From NCBI GenBank assembly GCA_021604725.1, contig BQJN01000029.1:1-46312 (forward strand): a stretch of DNA of 46,312 nucleotides, given 5' to 3'. Within the stretch, counting starts at the first letter, position 1. Each line of letters begins with the position of its first letter. The notes beneath the pieces are model-generated. The model did no database searches, was not told the origin of the DNA, and was given only the letters and a program-made list of their open reading frames with translations. Shown here piece by piece: positions 9,022 to 18,132 of the stretch. The position numbers and the translations under genes are program-made. This stretch comes from Lysobacteraceae bacterium. GTDB lineage: Bacteria > Pseudomonadota > Gammaproteobacteria > Xanthomonadales > BQJN01.

Positions 9022-9572
9022 TTCATTTCATCCGCCAATCGTGTCAGTGCTCTGACCGTCATCATTCGCACGGCGTTGGCTGAGGGTTGACGCATGGCGG
9101 AGGCGATTTCGCTCCAGCTCATGCCGAATTCCAACCTCAAAATTGCCGCTTCGCGCGCATCACCGCCAAGGTGTCCCAGGGCCTGTTCGTAGCTTTCCAA
9201 TTCCTCGATGCTCAATGGTGTCATGTCGCCTGGTGAAACCTCGTCGTTATAGTCGGCCCGGTGACCGCGGCGTGATGAGCGTCGAATTTCCTCAAGAACG
9301 GTATTGAGCATGATGGTGCGTAAATAGGCCAAAAATGCCCCTTCGTGGCGAGATTCGAAGTCGTCTAATCTGTTCAATGCCCGCAACAGGGTGATTTGCA
9401 CAATATCTGCCGTTTCTGCCAGATCTCTGGAATGGGGCGGAAGGCGTCCGTGGGCCCAGCGACGCATGATGGGCAAGTAGGTCTTGAACAATTGCTCGCG
9501 GGCGTTGGCATCGCCGCTGCGAATTCGTTGCAGCAGTAGGGCGGTAGTTAACAGTTCCTTCGTTTTAGCCAT
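9018..9572 (-). CDS. ECF-type RNA polymerase sigma factor
   Basis: 184 residues from ATG 9572 (MAKTKELLTT). The frame stays open further upstream, but that part has no sigma-factor character. Region 2 is visible as ADIVQITLLRALNRLDDF and AFLAYLRTIMLNTVLEEIRR, and region 4 as a helix-turn-helix (LRLEFGMSWSEIASAM, then ANAVRMMTVRALTRLA). This is the two-domain layout of ECF sigma factors. The last codons overlap the start of the membrane kinase gene by four bases. In several sigma/kinase pairs known from other bacteria the kinase replaces a classical anti-sigma factor; here that is inference from gene order. No anti-sigma gene is visible nearby. Target promoters are unknown. Confidence 0.9.
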   Translation of the reverse strand: MAKTKELLTTALLLQRIRSGDANAREQLFKTYLPIMRRWAHGRLPPHSRDLAETADIVQITLLRALNRLDDFESRHEGAFLAYLRTIMLNTVLEEIRRSSRRGHRADYNDEVSPGDMTPLSIEELESYEQALGHLGGDAREAAILRLEFGMSWSEIASAMRQPSANAVRMMTVRALTRLADEMK

Positions 9573-9693
9573 GGCTTTCAGCCCACAAGGAGACAAGATG
9601 TATTGTTCCAAGCCTATCACTGCGTGCGAAAAAATTGCGCTACTGTCTGATAGGATCAGAAACCGAATTTCGTTGAATGATTGGTAGTAGCCT

Positions 9694-10416
9694 GTGAAGT
9701 CAGATCCAGGAATCTCTTGCCTGGTCCGAAGGCGCGTATCGGTCGTGCTCGCATTGTGTGCCGTCTTGGCTTGCAATTTCAGTGTGGTGGCGATTGAAGC
9801 CGAAGATGTTGCTATTGATGGTGGTGAGCTATTGTCCCCGAGAGTTTCGGAGGCGCTGAGGAGTATTGCGGCTCTTGCTGGTGAATCGCGGATCGCCATC
9901 TCTGATCACCGCAGAACAACCAGCATGCAAGCATCGGTAGTACTCGATTACTACATCGAATGTACGGCGTACTCGTCCAGCGTTAGAGCGCGAAAAGAGC
10001 AGGGCCAATGTGGGACGGGGCTGGCTTTGGCCGTCTACGACGACGATTGCGACGGCTTTGTTGATGAATACGACCCAGGCGCCGACCGTGAGACCAACGT
10101 TCAAGCAATGGCCAGGCGAATGCACGATGATCTTCTCGAACTTGGCGATGACCGTGGTTGCTTGACTCACGTCATCGTCGAGGGCGTGTCTTCCCGAAAT
10201 CAAGCGGTAGATATCAAGCCGTCTTCCATTTCCAATCATCAGAAATTTTACGATGCTGTGTACGAATGTGCGCGCCAGGTCAGCATCTGCCAAACGCTCG
10301 ATCTAGAGCGCTTTTACTTCCCTTCACAATTGGTGGATACGACCAGTGCAGTGGTTGATTCTGCCTTTCACATTGAATTTGCACGTGCTCCGAGCGAGTG
10401 CCTGTCAAACTGCTAA
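9694..10416 (+). CDS. Probable lipoprotein with remote M15-peptidase-like features and an EF-hand-like loop
   Basis: 240 residues from GTG 9694; an in-frame TAG lies just upstream. A basic N-terminus and hydrophobic stretch ending VLAC look like a lipobox, so a lipid-anchored envelope protein is likely. DDDCDGFVDEYD at about 115-127 fits a calcium-binding EF-hand-type loop. SSRNQAVDIKP at about 166-176 recalls the SxHxxGxAxD zinc/active-site motif of M15 D-Ala-D-Ala peptidases, but the histidine is missing, so activity is doubtful. Several cysteines suggest disulfides. It diverges from the sigma/kinase pair, leaving about 120 bases for two promoters. The function is unknown; the M15 relation is only a suggestion. 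Confidence 0.6.
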   Translation: MKSDPGISCLVRRRVSVVLALCAVLACNFSVVAIEAEDVAIDGGELLSPRVSEALRSIAALAGESRIAISDHRRTTSMQASVVLDYYIECTAYSSSVRARKEQGQCGTGLALAVYDDDCDGFVDEYDPGADRETNVQAMARRMHDDLLELGDDRGCLTHVIVEGVSSRNQAVDIKPSSISNHQKFYDAVYECARQVSICQTLDLERFYFPSQLVDTTSAVVDSAFHIEFARAPSECLSNC

Positions 10417-10526
10417 ATCAAGCTGAATCGTCAGAATATGCCTGTGGATTGACGCGTCAATTTGCCAACATCACCAAACTATGCAATAGTTTCGTACGTA
10501 ATACTTCATAGTCGTGGGGCGGCATT

Positions 10527-10904
10527 ATGAACAAGTCAGAGGTAAAAGCAACCGTTCGATCTTCATTACCGACTGCTATGGGGGTGCTTTTCAGCGTCGC
10601 GCTGTTTGCATGCACAGCCGTTCCTCCCAAACAGAACATGGGCACACTAACTGCCTCAGATGGCGTGCGAAAAATGTTTGAAGAAAACCCGGACATGCAA
10701 ACCCTGATGGCCGATGGAACCAAAGTCCGATGCCGCCAGATTCAACGGGTTGGTACGCACATCCACTCTCGCCTTTGCATGACAGTTGAGGAATGGAAAG
10801 ACCAGGAAGAAGCTTTGGCCGATACGAAAATGGATTGGATGGCCGGGCCATGTACAAAGTTTAGCCGAGTCTTGGATCAGGACCACCTTCCGGCGCAGTG
10901 TTGA
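10527..10904 (+). CDS. Small probable lipoprotein (125 aa)
   Basis: The N-terminus has a positively charged start, a hydrophobic core (GVLFSVALFAC) and a Cys in a lipobox-like position, so a lipoprotein of the cell envelope is likely. The mature part contains RCRQIQRVGTHIHSRLCM followed by TVEEW. This paired-cysteine pattern (RC...G(T/S)xI..R.C.T..EW) recurs in small gammaproteobacterial lipoproteins of unknown role that I have seen but cannot name. The gene stands alone between the previous lipoprotein and the convergent protease gene. Confidence 0.65.
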   Translation: MNKSEVKATVRSSLPTAMGVLFSVALFACTAVPPKQNMGTLTASDGVRKMFEENPDMQTLMADGTKVRCRQIQRVGTHIHSRLCMTVEEWKDQEEALADTKMDWMAGPCTKFSRVLDQDHLPAQC

Positions 10905-10958
10905 TCCAAACTCGCGATCAGTCGACAGTTTTGCGGTTGAACTGCCCCGGCTTCGTGC

Positions 10959-12407
10959 TCAGAACCCCGAGAAAAACAGCGTGTCGGCGGCGATAACGGC
11001 CTGGTATGCGTCTACTCGGCCATGACCGTAGACATGGTTTGGAACATCAGTTGGGCCCAGGCCACCGCAGCCTTGGCTGCTGGTTTTAGGCAAGGCGCTG
11101 GCTTGTATCAGTTCACGCAAGCGATCCGGATCAGACGACAGGGAAGGGTCCTGTGCCAACATCAAGGCGACCACGCCGGCAATGTGCGGTGCCGCCATAC
11201 TGGTGCCACTGGAATTGCCATAGCCGCCGCTTGTTACTGTTGAACGAATATTTGAACCTGGAGCTACAATCTCAGGTTTTATCAAGGTGCCTGAGGCACC
11301 ACTTACTGGCCCCCGCGAGGAAAAGGAGCTAATGGTGTCGCTGGAGGTGACAGAACCGACGGAAATGGACTGCTCGAAAGTGGCTGGCGGACTGCCGATC
11401 GAGTTACAGCCAGAGCCTGCATTACCGGCGGCGGCAACGACAACAATACCTGCTGATACCAGGGTATCTACTGCATCGGCAAGCAGGTCAGTCTGTGTCG
11501 CATCGCACCCCTCTGAAAGCGGACATATCCATGAGTTGTTGATGACGTGAGGCGCCATGGCAGGATCAGGCGCATTTCCATCTACGGTTGTCGGCGCCAG
11601 AAACCACTGAAAGCAGCTCAAGTATGTCGCGGGCGTTCCATTGCCGCCTGAATCCATATTGCGACATGCAATCCATTTCGCTCCCGGCGCAACACCTACC
11701 GAGTCGCCGGGCGCGCCGCCGACCATGGAGCCGACGGTGTGAGTGCCATGCCCTTGCGGATCTGCCGGACTAAGTAACGGCGAACCACACCCAGCCCCGT
11801 CACAATAGCCATCAAACCAATTGTAGTCATGCTGTGGTTGGCCTGCTCCCTGTGATCCGCGATAGCGATCAACCAGCGCGATATGTTGATAGAACACACC
11901 GGTGTCGGCAGATGCAACAACAATTCCCTGGCCTTGATTTCCCAGGTCCCAAACATCGTCGGCTTCGATAAGGCTCAGGTTCCACGGGACCGTACCCTGT
12001 GTGGAATTATTGTCATCTGCAAGACGCTCCGGCAAGGCCATTTGCATGGTTTTGTTGTCGTGGATGGTTGCCACTTCGGGAAAGTCGGCCAACTCCTCGC
12101 GAAGTGCAGCATCCCCCTGCACCCAAATGGCGTTTACGATCCAAAAAGGACGGTAAGCCACGCCGCGCTGGTCCAGGGTTGATCGTATTCGAGCCTGGCT
12201 GGTGTTGGCTTGAACCGTCAAACGCGCGTGTGCATTGCGAAGACGTTGAACACGGTCAAGACTACTGGCTGCTTCATCACCAAGGTCGAGCTGTTGGTGA
12301 AGCATGACGATAAAGCCATTATCCGACGGCGACGCCGCGCTGGTTGAGCTCAAGCCAATAGTGGCCAGCAATAAGGCGACATGTGCGCTGCGAAAAAGAC
12401 AATTCAT
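10959..12407 (-). CDS. Secreted subtilisin-like serine protease (S8)
   Basis: ATG 12407 is taken rather than the adjoining TTG (GTGGA lies upstream). 482 residues: signal peptide (about 1-25, cleaving near SSTSAAS), an inhibitor-like propeptide (about 30-125), then the S8 catalytic domain. The triad is D168 (SADTGV), H220 (GHGTHT) and S403 (GTSMAAPH), with oxyanion N329 in AAAGN. Four or more Cys in the domain suggest disulfides, as expected for an extracellular enzyme. The chain ends abruptly in LFFSGF, a short form of the IFxSGFE tail seen on other secreted proteins in this window. It should degrade extracellular protein. It is transcribed alone on the minus strand. Confidence 0.93.
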   Translation of the reverse strand: MNCLFRSAHVALLLATIGLSSTSAASPSDNGFIVMLHQQLDLGDEAASSLDRVQRLRNAHARLTVQANTSQARIRSTLDQRGVAYRPFWIVNAIWVQGDAALREELADFPEVATIHDNKTMQMALPERLADDNNSTQGTVPWNLSLIEADDVWDLGNQGQGIVVASADTGVFYQHIALVDRYRGSQGAGQPQHDYNWFDGYCDGAGCGSPLLSPADPQGHGTHTVGSMVGGAPGDSVGVAPGAKWIACRNMDSGGNGTPATYLSCFQWFLAPTTVDGNAPDPAMAPHVINNSWICPLSEGCDATQTDLLADAVDTLVSAGIVVVAAAGNAGSGCNSIGSPPATFEQSISVGSVTSSDTISSFSSRGPVSGASGTLIKPEIVAPGSNIRSTVTSGGYGNSSGTSMAAPHIAGVVALMLAQDPSLSSDPDRLRELIQASALPKTSSQGCGGLGPTDVPNHVYGHGRVDAYQAVIAADTLFFSGF

Positions 12408-12609
12408 CAATTGGTTCCACCCGACTGGAGGGTGCCCAGAGGTTCAAACAGGCACCCGAAGTGTCCGAATTGTACATGCTCTGATGCGGCCTTGTTTTCG
12501 ACTTGTTATCACTTCGCCTGCTTTTGCAAATTTCCGCAATTGGCCAAGCCGGATCACCAGGCATAGTATGAATGCTACTGATTACACAAAAACATGATGG
12601 AGACTGAAA

Positions 12610-13110
12610 ATGAGAGCGATTACGATCCTTGTTTTCTTAAGCACGCTGGTAGCATCAGGCGCACAGGGCGAACAGAGTTCGCAGTCAGTTTTTCAGCTGC
12701 TTGAGGGTGCCTGGCAGTCAAATGGTCCGGCTTTTGGCCAGACAGCCCATTCCACCATGCAATGGCAACCGACCCTGGACGGTCGTTACTTCCGCGTCAA
12801 CTACAATATTGCGTTTGGAGCTGAAGACGCACCGACGAGCTCATTCACCGGCGTCGGCTATTACCGAATGGATTCAGATGCAGAGACCATCAACGGCTTT
12901 TGGGCCGACAATACCGGTGACCTGCACCCGATCGAGGCCTCTGTCAGCGCAGATCGAATACTGTCGACCTGGGGTGAACAAGGCAAAAAGTTGGGGCAAA
13001 CGGAATATCGAGTGTTGGATGGTGGTGATGTTGAAGTCACCGACTGGATTTGGCGTGATGGGGAGTTCCGGCAGTTCAACCAGAACTCATTTAAAAAAGC
13101 CGACAAGTGA
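12610..13110 (+). CDS. Small secreted protein, DUF1579-like
   Basis: 166 residues; GGAG lies eight bases before the ATG. The signal peptide is clear (RAITILVFLSTLVASGAQG). The mature part FQLLEGAWQSNG, MQWQPTLDGRYF and GFWADNTGDL resembles the small beta-barrel proteins annotated as DUF1579 (lipocalin-like, no known activity). Expected location is the periplasm or outside the cell. It converges on the end of the antiporter operon with about 120 bases between and no clear terminator. The family call is by pattern only. Confidence 0.65.
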   Translation: MRAITILVFLSTLVASGAQGEQSSQSVFQLLEGAWQSNGPAFGQTAHSTMQWQPTLDGRYFRVNYNIAFGAEDAPTSSFTGVGYYRMDSDAETINGFWADNTGDLHPIEASVSADRILSTWGEQGKKLGQTEYRVLDGGDVEVTDWIWRDGEFRQFNQNSFKKADK

Positions 13111-13229
13111 GATAGGTCAAAATCACCAGGCCCCGCGCCGCTATCGGTAGCTGCCCAAGCCAACAAAGCACGTGAAAGGCTGCCAGGGGCAACAAGGCAC
13201 CCTTCGCAATGCCGGCAAGCCCGGAATCG

Positions 13230-14906
13230 TCACAGGTAGTACACCAAAACGTAAGCCGTTAGCAGGACGGCAATCCACAATGCAGTCAAACTGATAGGCC
13301 AGGATCGAGCAAACACGCCACCATCACCCCAATGGCGGTCCAGCCAGGTGATAATCGTACTGCTCGCGTTGGCCAGGTCTTTCTTCGCTTTGGCTTGCGC
13401 AGTGCTGACCGCCTCTGTAGCCCAGGCCCAAAGCATCGGCAACAAGCCACGATAGAGCCAGTCGACGTCGAGCGAAATCGTCAATGTGCGCTTCATCAGC
13501 GGTAGCATCAGGAAGAACGCCAACCCGGAAAACAGTAGCAACTGCAGATAGAACAGTACCTTGTACGGCGTGTAAAAGTCAGCCTCAACAGGGTAGGGCA
13601 ACAGCTGATACAAAACCTGTGGGTACACACCAACGAAGATACAGGCAGCTGCGAATAGCACCATCGCCGCCGACATGTTCCAGGGCGCATCTTTGGGTCT
13701 TAAACCCGAGTCCTTTTGGAAGAACACAAACCACGGGAATTTGATTCCAGCGTGCAGGAACACACCCGCCGACGCGGCAGCCAACAGGTAGTACACCATG
13801 ACCAGACCTTGTTCGCTGGCGGCCTCGGAAATAAGCGTCTTGGTGGTAAAGCCAGAGGTGAGGGGAAAGCTGGAGATGGCCAGGGCACCAATAATCCCGC
13901 ACACACAAGTGATTGGCATGGTTCTGAACAAGCCACCAAGATCACTACAGCGATTGAAGCCAGTGCGATAAACCACCACGCCAGCGCTCATAAACAAAAG
14001 GGCCTTGTAGATGATGTGGGCAAAAGCGTGAGCGGAGGCCCCATTGATCGCTGTTTCGGTGCCAATCCCCACTGCCACCACCATGAATCCGACCTGGTTA
14101 ACAACTGAGTACGCGAGGATGCGACGAATATCGTTTTCCAGCAGGGCGTAGATGATGCCGTAAAAAATCATGTAAAGGCCGACACCAATCAGGACCTTTT
14201 CGCCCGGAAACAGCAGGATCAGCGCCAATACGGCGGTTTTTGTGGTGAACGCTGACAGGAACACCGAGCCAGTGGGGCTTGACTCCGGGTAGGCATCGGC
14301 CAGCCATGCTGAAACCGGTGGTGCTGCCGCATTTAGCAGGATGCCGATCAACACCATCCAGGTGCCGAAATCGGTCGCCGACAAGGCGCGGATATCAACC
14401 GAACCGGTTTTCACCGTCAATGCCACAATGCCAACTTTAAGAATCACACCGCCCAGTAGATGGATGACGGCGTAGCGAATACCGGCGGCACGGGCTTTTT
14501 CAGTCGCCCCACAAAACACCAGGATTGTCGAGAACAAGGCCATCAATTCCCAAAACAGGAACAGTGTGATCAGGTCGCCAGCGAAACAAACTCCAACTGC
14601 ACCGCCGGCGTACGCTAAAGCGGCGGCCAGTTCGTAAGTTTTGGCATGTCGAAATGCGAACAAGGCACCGACAAAGGCCATGATTGAGAAGACTGTGGCA
14701 AACAGCCGTCGTACTGGACTGCCTTCCACCAGCTCAATGCTGTAGTCAAGATAGGTGACCGTAGCGACAACGCCGTCAGGAACCGACCAAACCCACCACA
14801 GGGTGATAGCCGGTGCCAGAAGCAATATCGCAGTGCGTACAACGCCCCTTGTTAGGGCAACCAGCAAGGCACCGGCGAACAGAATCAGACCTGGGATTTC
14901 AATCAT
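13230..14906 (-). CDS. MrpD/NuoL-type proton-translocating subunit (third copy, D3)
   Basis: 558 residues and more than a dozen hydrophobic helices. The family core is present: LITLFLFWELMALFST carries the transmembrane glutamate expected in the proton path, followed by the AYSVVNQVGFM helix typical of MrpA/MrpD and NuoL/M/N. About 60 extra residues with one more helix extend the C-terminus. It is the last gene of the Mrp-type operon; its ATG overlaps the stop of the 95-residue gene by eight bases. It may supply the proton channel usually provided by the N-terminal half of MrpA, but that is inference. Complex I is excluded by the E, F, G, B and C neighbours. Confidence 0.85.
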   Translation of the reverse strand: MIEIPGLILFAGALLVALTRGVVRTAILLLAPAITLWWVWSVPDGVVATVTYLDYSIELVEGSPVRRLFATVFSIMAFVGALFAFRHAKTYELAAALAYAGGAVGVCFAGDLITLFLFWELMALFSTILVFCGATEKARAAGIRYAVIHLLGGVILKVGIVALTVKTGSVDIRALSATDFGTWMVLIGILLNAAAPPVSAWLADAYPESSPTGSVFLSAFTTKTAVLALILLFPGEKVLIGVGLYMIFYGIIYALLENDIRRILAYSVVNQVGFMVVAVGIGTETAINGASAHAFAHIIYKALLFMSAGVVVYRTGFNRCSDLGGLFRTMPITCVCGIIGALAISSFPLTSGFTTKTLISEAASEQGLVMVYYLLAAASAGVFLHAGIKFPWFVFFQKDSGLRPKDAPWNMSAAMVLFAAACIFVGVYPQVLYQLLPYPVEADFYTPYKVLFYLQLLLFSGLAFFLMLPLMKRTLTISLDVDWLYRGLLPMLWAWATEAVSTAQAKAKKDLANASSTIITWLDRHWGDGGVFARSWPISLTALWIAVLLTAYVLVYYL

Positions 14907-15186
14907 CGTCAGGTCTCATTTCAATCGAGGGCATCGACTGGTAGTAATCCTCGCTTCGCTTCAACCACCAGCCGAGCACTCTGGCCAGCAAGACCATAGC
15001 CACGCAACTACCGAAGCCAAACCATGCAGCGAAGGCGAACCCCTGTTCCAAGGCAAAGCGCCCTTTGATCGGTATGAGCAATTGCAAGGCGACAAGACCT
15101 GCAAGAACAAGAGAGAAAATGATCCACAACCATTTGATGGTATTGGGTCGCGTTAGAAAGTGAGTTTGTTCGGGTGTTTGCTTCAT
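14899..15186 (-). CDS. Small two-helix membrane protein of the Mrp-type operon (95 aa)
   Basis: This real gene starts at ATG 15186 (MKQTPEQTHFLTRP) and overlaps the preceding stop by four bases (ATGA); its own stop overlaps the next start. Two hydrophobic helices are visible (IKWLWIIFSLVLAGLVALQ and AAWFGFGSCVAMVLLARVL), with charged, probably cytoplasmic ends (YYQSMPSIEMRPDDD). It does not match MrpB, C, E, F or G. Its position between two large channel subunits, with overlaps on both sides, implies stoichiometric expression and possibly a structural role in the complex. No family is recognised. Confidence 0.75.
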   Translation of the reverse strand: MKQTPEQTHFLTRPNTIKWLWIIFSLVLAGLVALQLLIPIKGRFALEQGFAFAAWFGFGSCVAMVLLARVLGWWLKRSEDYYQSMPSIEMRPDDD

Positions 15187-16649
15187 TTCGATCGACCTAC
15201 CAGTTGCGACTCCAGGTCGATCACCGGCTGGTTGTAGACAAAGAACGCCAGGGTTAGTGTCGCTGTTGTGACCAGCGCCAATAGCATTGGCCAGGGTGCC
15301 TCGCCGTGCTTGAGCTTGTTGGGGTCGGTTTCCTTGCTCAACCAGGCTCGATACAGGATGGGCAGGAAATAGGCGGCGTTCAAAACAGTGCTGGCGATGA
15401 GCGTAAACACGACCAGGTAGTGCTGGCCCTGCAGCGCGCCACCGAGGATGTACCATTTCGATACAAAACCGGCCGTTGGCGGTACGCCAATCATTGAGAT
15501 CGCGCCAATGGTGAAGGCGGTCATGGTCCACGGCATGCGATGACCGATGCCACGCAACTGGTTCAGCTCGGTCTTCTTCGAGGCAACGTATATGGCACCG
15601 GCGGCGAAGAACAATGTGATCTTGCCGAAAGCATGCGACACCATATGTAGCGCCGCCCCAATCTCTGCCAGCGGTTTGAGGACTGCCGCAGCCAGCACGA
15701 TGTAGGACAGTTGACTGATCGTCGAGTAAGCCAGCATCCGTTTCAGGTTGATCTGATGCAAAGCGACGATGCTGGCGGCGATTATTGTGAAACAAGCGGT
15801 TGGAATTAGCCAACTTGAGCTGGGCTGGCCGAACAGAAAGTCGACACCGAAGATGTAGACAATGACTTTTGTGACGGTGAATACGCCAGCTTTAACTACT
15901 GCAACGGCGTGCAACAACGCGCTGACGGGCGTTGGGGCTACCATGGCAGCCGGCAGCCAACGGTGCACAGGCATCAAGGCTGCCTTGCCGATTCCGAAGG
16001 CAAACAGCCCGAGCAACAAACCGACGGCTGGCCCACTCATCTTCCCGGTCAGAATACCGCCAACGGTAAAGTCCAGTGTGCCACTGATCTGATAGGTCCA
16101 GATGATCGCGGGCAGGAACAGACCGATCGAAGTGCCGAGCAGAATACCCAGGTAAGTTCGCGCCGACCGGATGGTCGCCGGGTCGCCCTTGTGTGACACC
16201 AGCGGGTAGGTCGAAAGCGTCAGAATCTCGTAGCAGAGGAACAGTGTCAGCAGATTCTCGGCGAAAGCAACGCCCATGGTTGCTGACAACGCGATCGCAA
16301 AACAGACATAGAAACGCGTCTGATGTTTCTCGCCATTGCCTCGCATGTAACCAATCGAGTAAACCGAGTTGACCAGCCACAGCATAGAGGCCAGCGCCGC
16401 GAACAGCATGCCGAGGGGTTCGACTTTGAAGGCGATGCTGATGCCAGGCATCATTTGACCTAGACTGACGGCTGGCCTGGCACCATCCATAACCTCAGGA
16501 AACAGCTGCCAGACGGTCAACATCAAGGCCACGGCTGTCAACAGCGTGATCGTCTCTCGAACATTTGGCCAACGCCCTGTCAGCGCGATTAGCAAGGCGC
16601 CTGTTAAAGGGATGGCCAACGACAAGAGTATGGACACCTCCGAACTCAT
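15183..16649 (-). CDS. MrpD/NuoM-type proton-translocating subunit (second copy, D2)
   Basis: 488 residues from ATG 16649 (MSSEVSILLSLAIPL); the frame extends upstream, but this ATG makes a four-base ATGA overlap with the end of mrpD. Family features: LLTLFLCYEILTLSTYPLV with the membrane glutamate, GIGKAALMPVHRWLPAAMV with the helix-breaking lysine region, and LKRMLAYSTISQLSYI. GVPPTAGFVSKW is also typical of MrpD/NuoM/N. It should translocate protons or sodium in the inner membrane as part of the Mrp-type complex. It differs clearly from mrpD, so it is an old paralogue and not a recent duplication. Confidence 0.88.
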   Translation of the reverse strand: MSSEVSILLSLAIPLTGALLIALTGRWPNVRETITLLTAVALMLTVWQLFPEVMDGARPAVSLGQMMPGISIAFKVEPLGMLFAALASMLWLVNSVYSIGYMRGNGEKHQTRFYVCFAIALSATMGVAFAENLLTLFLCYEILTLSTYPLVSHKGDPATIRSARTYLGILLGTSIGLFLPAIIWTYQISGTLDFTVGGILTGKMSGPAVGLLLGLFAFGIGKAALMPVHRWLPAAMVAPTPVSALLHAVAVVKAGVFTVTKVIVYIFGVDFLFGQPSSSWLIPTACFTIIAASIVALHQINLKRMLAYSTISQLSYIVLAAAVLKPLAEIGAALHMVSHAFGKITLFFAAGAIYVASKKTELNQLRGIGHRMPWTMTAFTIGAISMIGVPPTAGFVSKWYILGGALQGQHYLVVFTLIASTVLNAAYFLPILYRAWLSKETDPNKLKHGEAPWPMLLALVTTATLTLAFFVYNQPVIDLESQLVGRSK

Positions 16650-18130
16650 GGCAGCTGCCTCAGCAGGTCTATGGCCGATTGCTGAGCCAGCGCCATCGGC
16701 AATGACGAATCCAACCCGAACCAGATATTGGCTGCAACCGCCAACCAGACCATGGCCAACATCCAGCTGGGCGCCTCTCCGATCTGTACAGCCTTGTCGG
16801 TGGCGTCGCCGAACCACAGGTGTTCGACGATGCGACCAATATAGACAATAGCCAGCAATGAGCTGCCGAGAATCAGCACTAACAATGGCACCACCAGATT
16901 GGATTCCAAGGCGGCACTGATAAGAGCCCATTTGCTGACAAAGCCCGCGGTGCCCGGGACGCCAATCAGGCTCAAACCGGCCACCACGAAAGCCGCGAAG
17001 GTCCAGGGCATTTTACGACCGGCCCCACGAAGGACCTGTAGTCGCAGGCGTGCGAAATAGAGTCCCATCGCGGCCACCGCCAGGAACAGAGCGGATTTGG
17101 CCAGCGCGTGGTTGAATAGATGCAAAACCGCTGCGGTGAATCCAGACACCGATATCAGGCTTGCACCGAGCAAGATATAACCGATCTGCGCCACGGAGGA
17201 GAACGCGAGAATGCGCTTGATGTTCCTTTCGAAAACCGCCGCCACTGAACCAAAAACAATACCCAGCAGCGCCAATGGCATTAGCAAGTAGGTAAATTGT
17301 GACTCGTGATCGACCAGGTTCTTCTGGAACACGAAGAAATCCATACGCAGCAACACGTACAACGCCACCTTGGTAGAGCAGGCGGCGATGAATGCGGTCA
17401 CTATATTCGGCGCGAAGGTATAGGCGTTTGGCATCCACGCGTGCATTGGGTAGATCGCGGCCTTCAACGCCAGACCAATGGTGATGAAACCTGCGGCAAC
17501 GAAAACCACATTGGTGTCACCAACACCGGCCAGTCTGGCTTCCATATCAGCAATATTCAAGGTGCCAGTCATCATGTAGACCATGCCAACACCGATCAGG
17601 TAAAAGGTTGCCCCCAAAGTGCCTGCAATCAAATATTTGAACACGGAAGGCAAGGCACGACGGTCGGGCCCGCCACTGATCAGGATGTAACTGGCCAGCG
17701 AAGAGATCTCCATAAATACGAAGATATTGAATGCATCACCGCTGACCAAAATTCCAACAAGCCCGGCCAGCGCGAGCAACCACGCGGCCATAAACAGCGG
17801 CAAGCGCTCTTCACCGATTTGCAGGGTCAGGCTCTGACGCCCGGCCAGCAAGGCAAGGGTGGACGCACCGCTTACGACCAATAGCATCAGCGCATTTAGC
17901 GAGTCGACACGAAGCTCAATCCCGTAGGGGGCAGCCCATCCGCCCATCTGGTAGCTCAGCACGGCGCCGGCAAGCACGTGTTGAACGATATATACCGACA
18001 CCACGAAGGTCATGACGCTGGTCACCACCGCCGCCAGCCAACTTAAGCGAGCGTCGCGAAGCACTGCAACAATGGGCGCAGTCAGCAGGGGCACCACCAC
18101 TTGCAGCGCCGGCAGGTGAACACTATCCAT
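16646..18130 (-). CDS. mrpD: Mrp-type antiporter subunit D
   Basis: 494 residues, about 14 membrane helices. The signature is GDAFNIFVFMEISSLASYIL (membrane glutamate), KAAIYPMHAWMPNAYTFAPN and IKRILAFSSVAQIGYI, as in MrpD proteins, and the size fits. MrpD is one of the two proton-pathway subunits of the multi-subunit monovalent cation/proton antiporter, which exports sodium and helps maintain cytoplasmic pH. The start lies two bases after the mrpC stop, and its own stop overlaps the D2 start. Of the three NuoL/M/N-like proteins in the operon, this one sits in the classical position after mrpC. Confidence 0.92.
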   Translation of the reverse strand: MDSVHLPALQVVVPLLTAPIVAVLRDARLSWLAAVVTSVMTFVVSVYIVQHVLAGAVLSYQMGGWAAPYGIELRVDSLNALMLLVVSGASTLALLAGRQSLTLQIGEERLPLFMAAWLLALAGLVGILVSGDAFNIFVFMEISSLASYILISGGPDRRALPSVFKYLIAGTLGATFYLIGVGMVYMMTGTLNIADMEARLAGVGDTNVVFVAAGFITIGLALKAAIYPMHAWMPNAYTFAPNIVTAFIAACSTKVALYVLLRMDFFVFQKNLVDHESQFTYLLMPLALLGIVFGSVAAVFERNIKRILAFSSVAQIGYILLGASLISVSGFTAAVLHLFNHALAKSALFLAVAAMGLYFARLRLQVLRGAGRKMPWTFAAFVVAGLSLIGVPGTAGFVSKWALISAALESNLVVPLLVLILGSSLLAIVYIGRIVEHLWFGDATDKAVQIGEAPSWMLAMVWLAVAANIWFGLDSSLPMALAQQSAIDLLRQLP

Positions 18131-18132
18131 CG

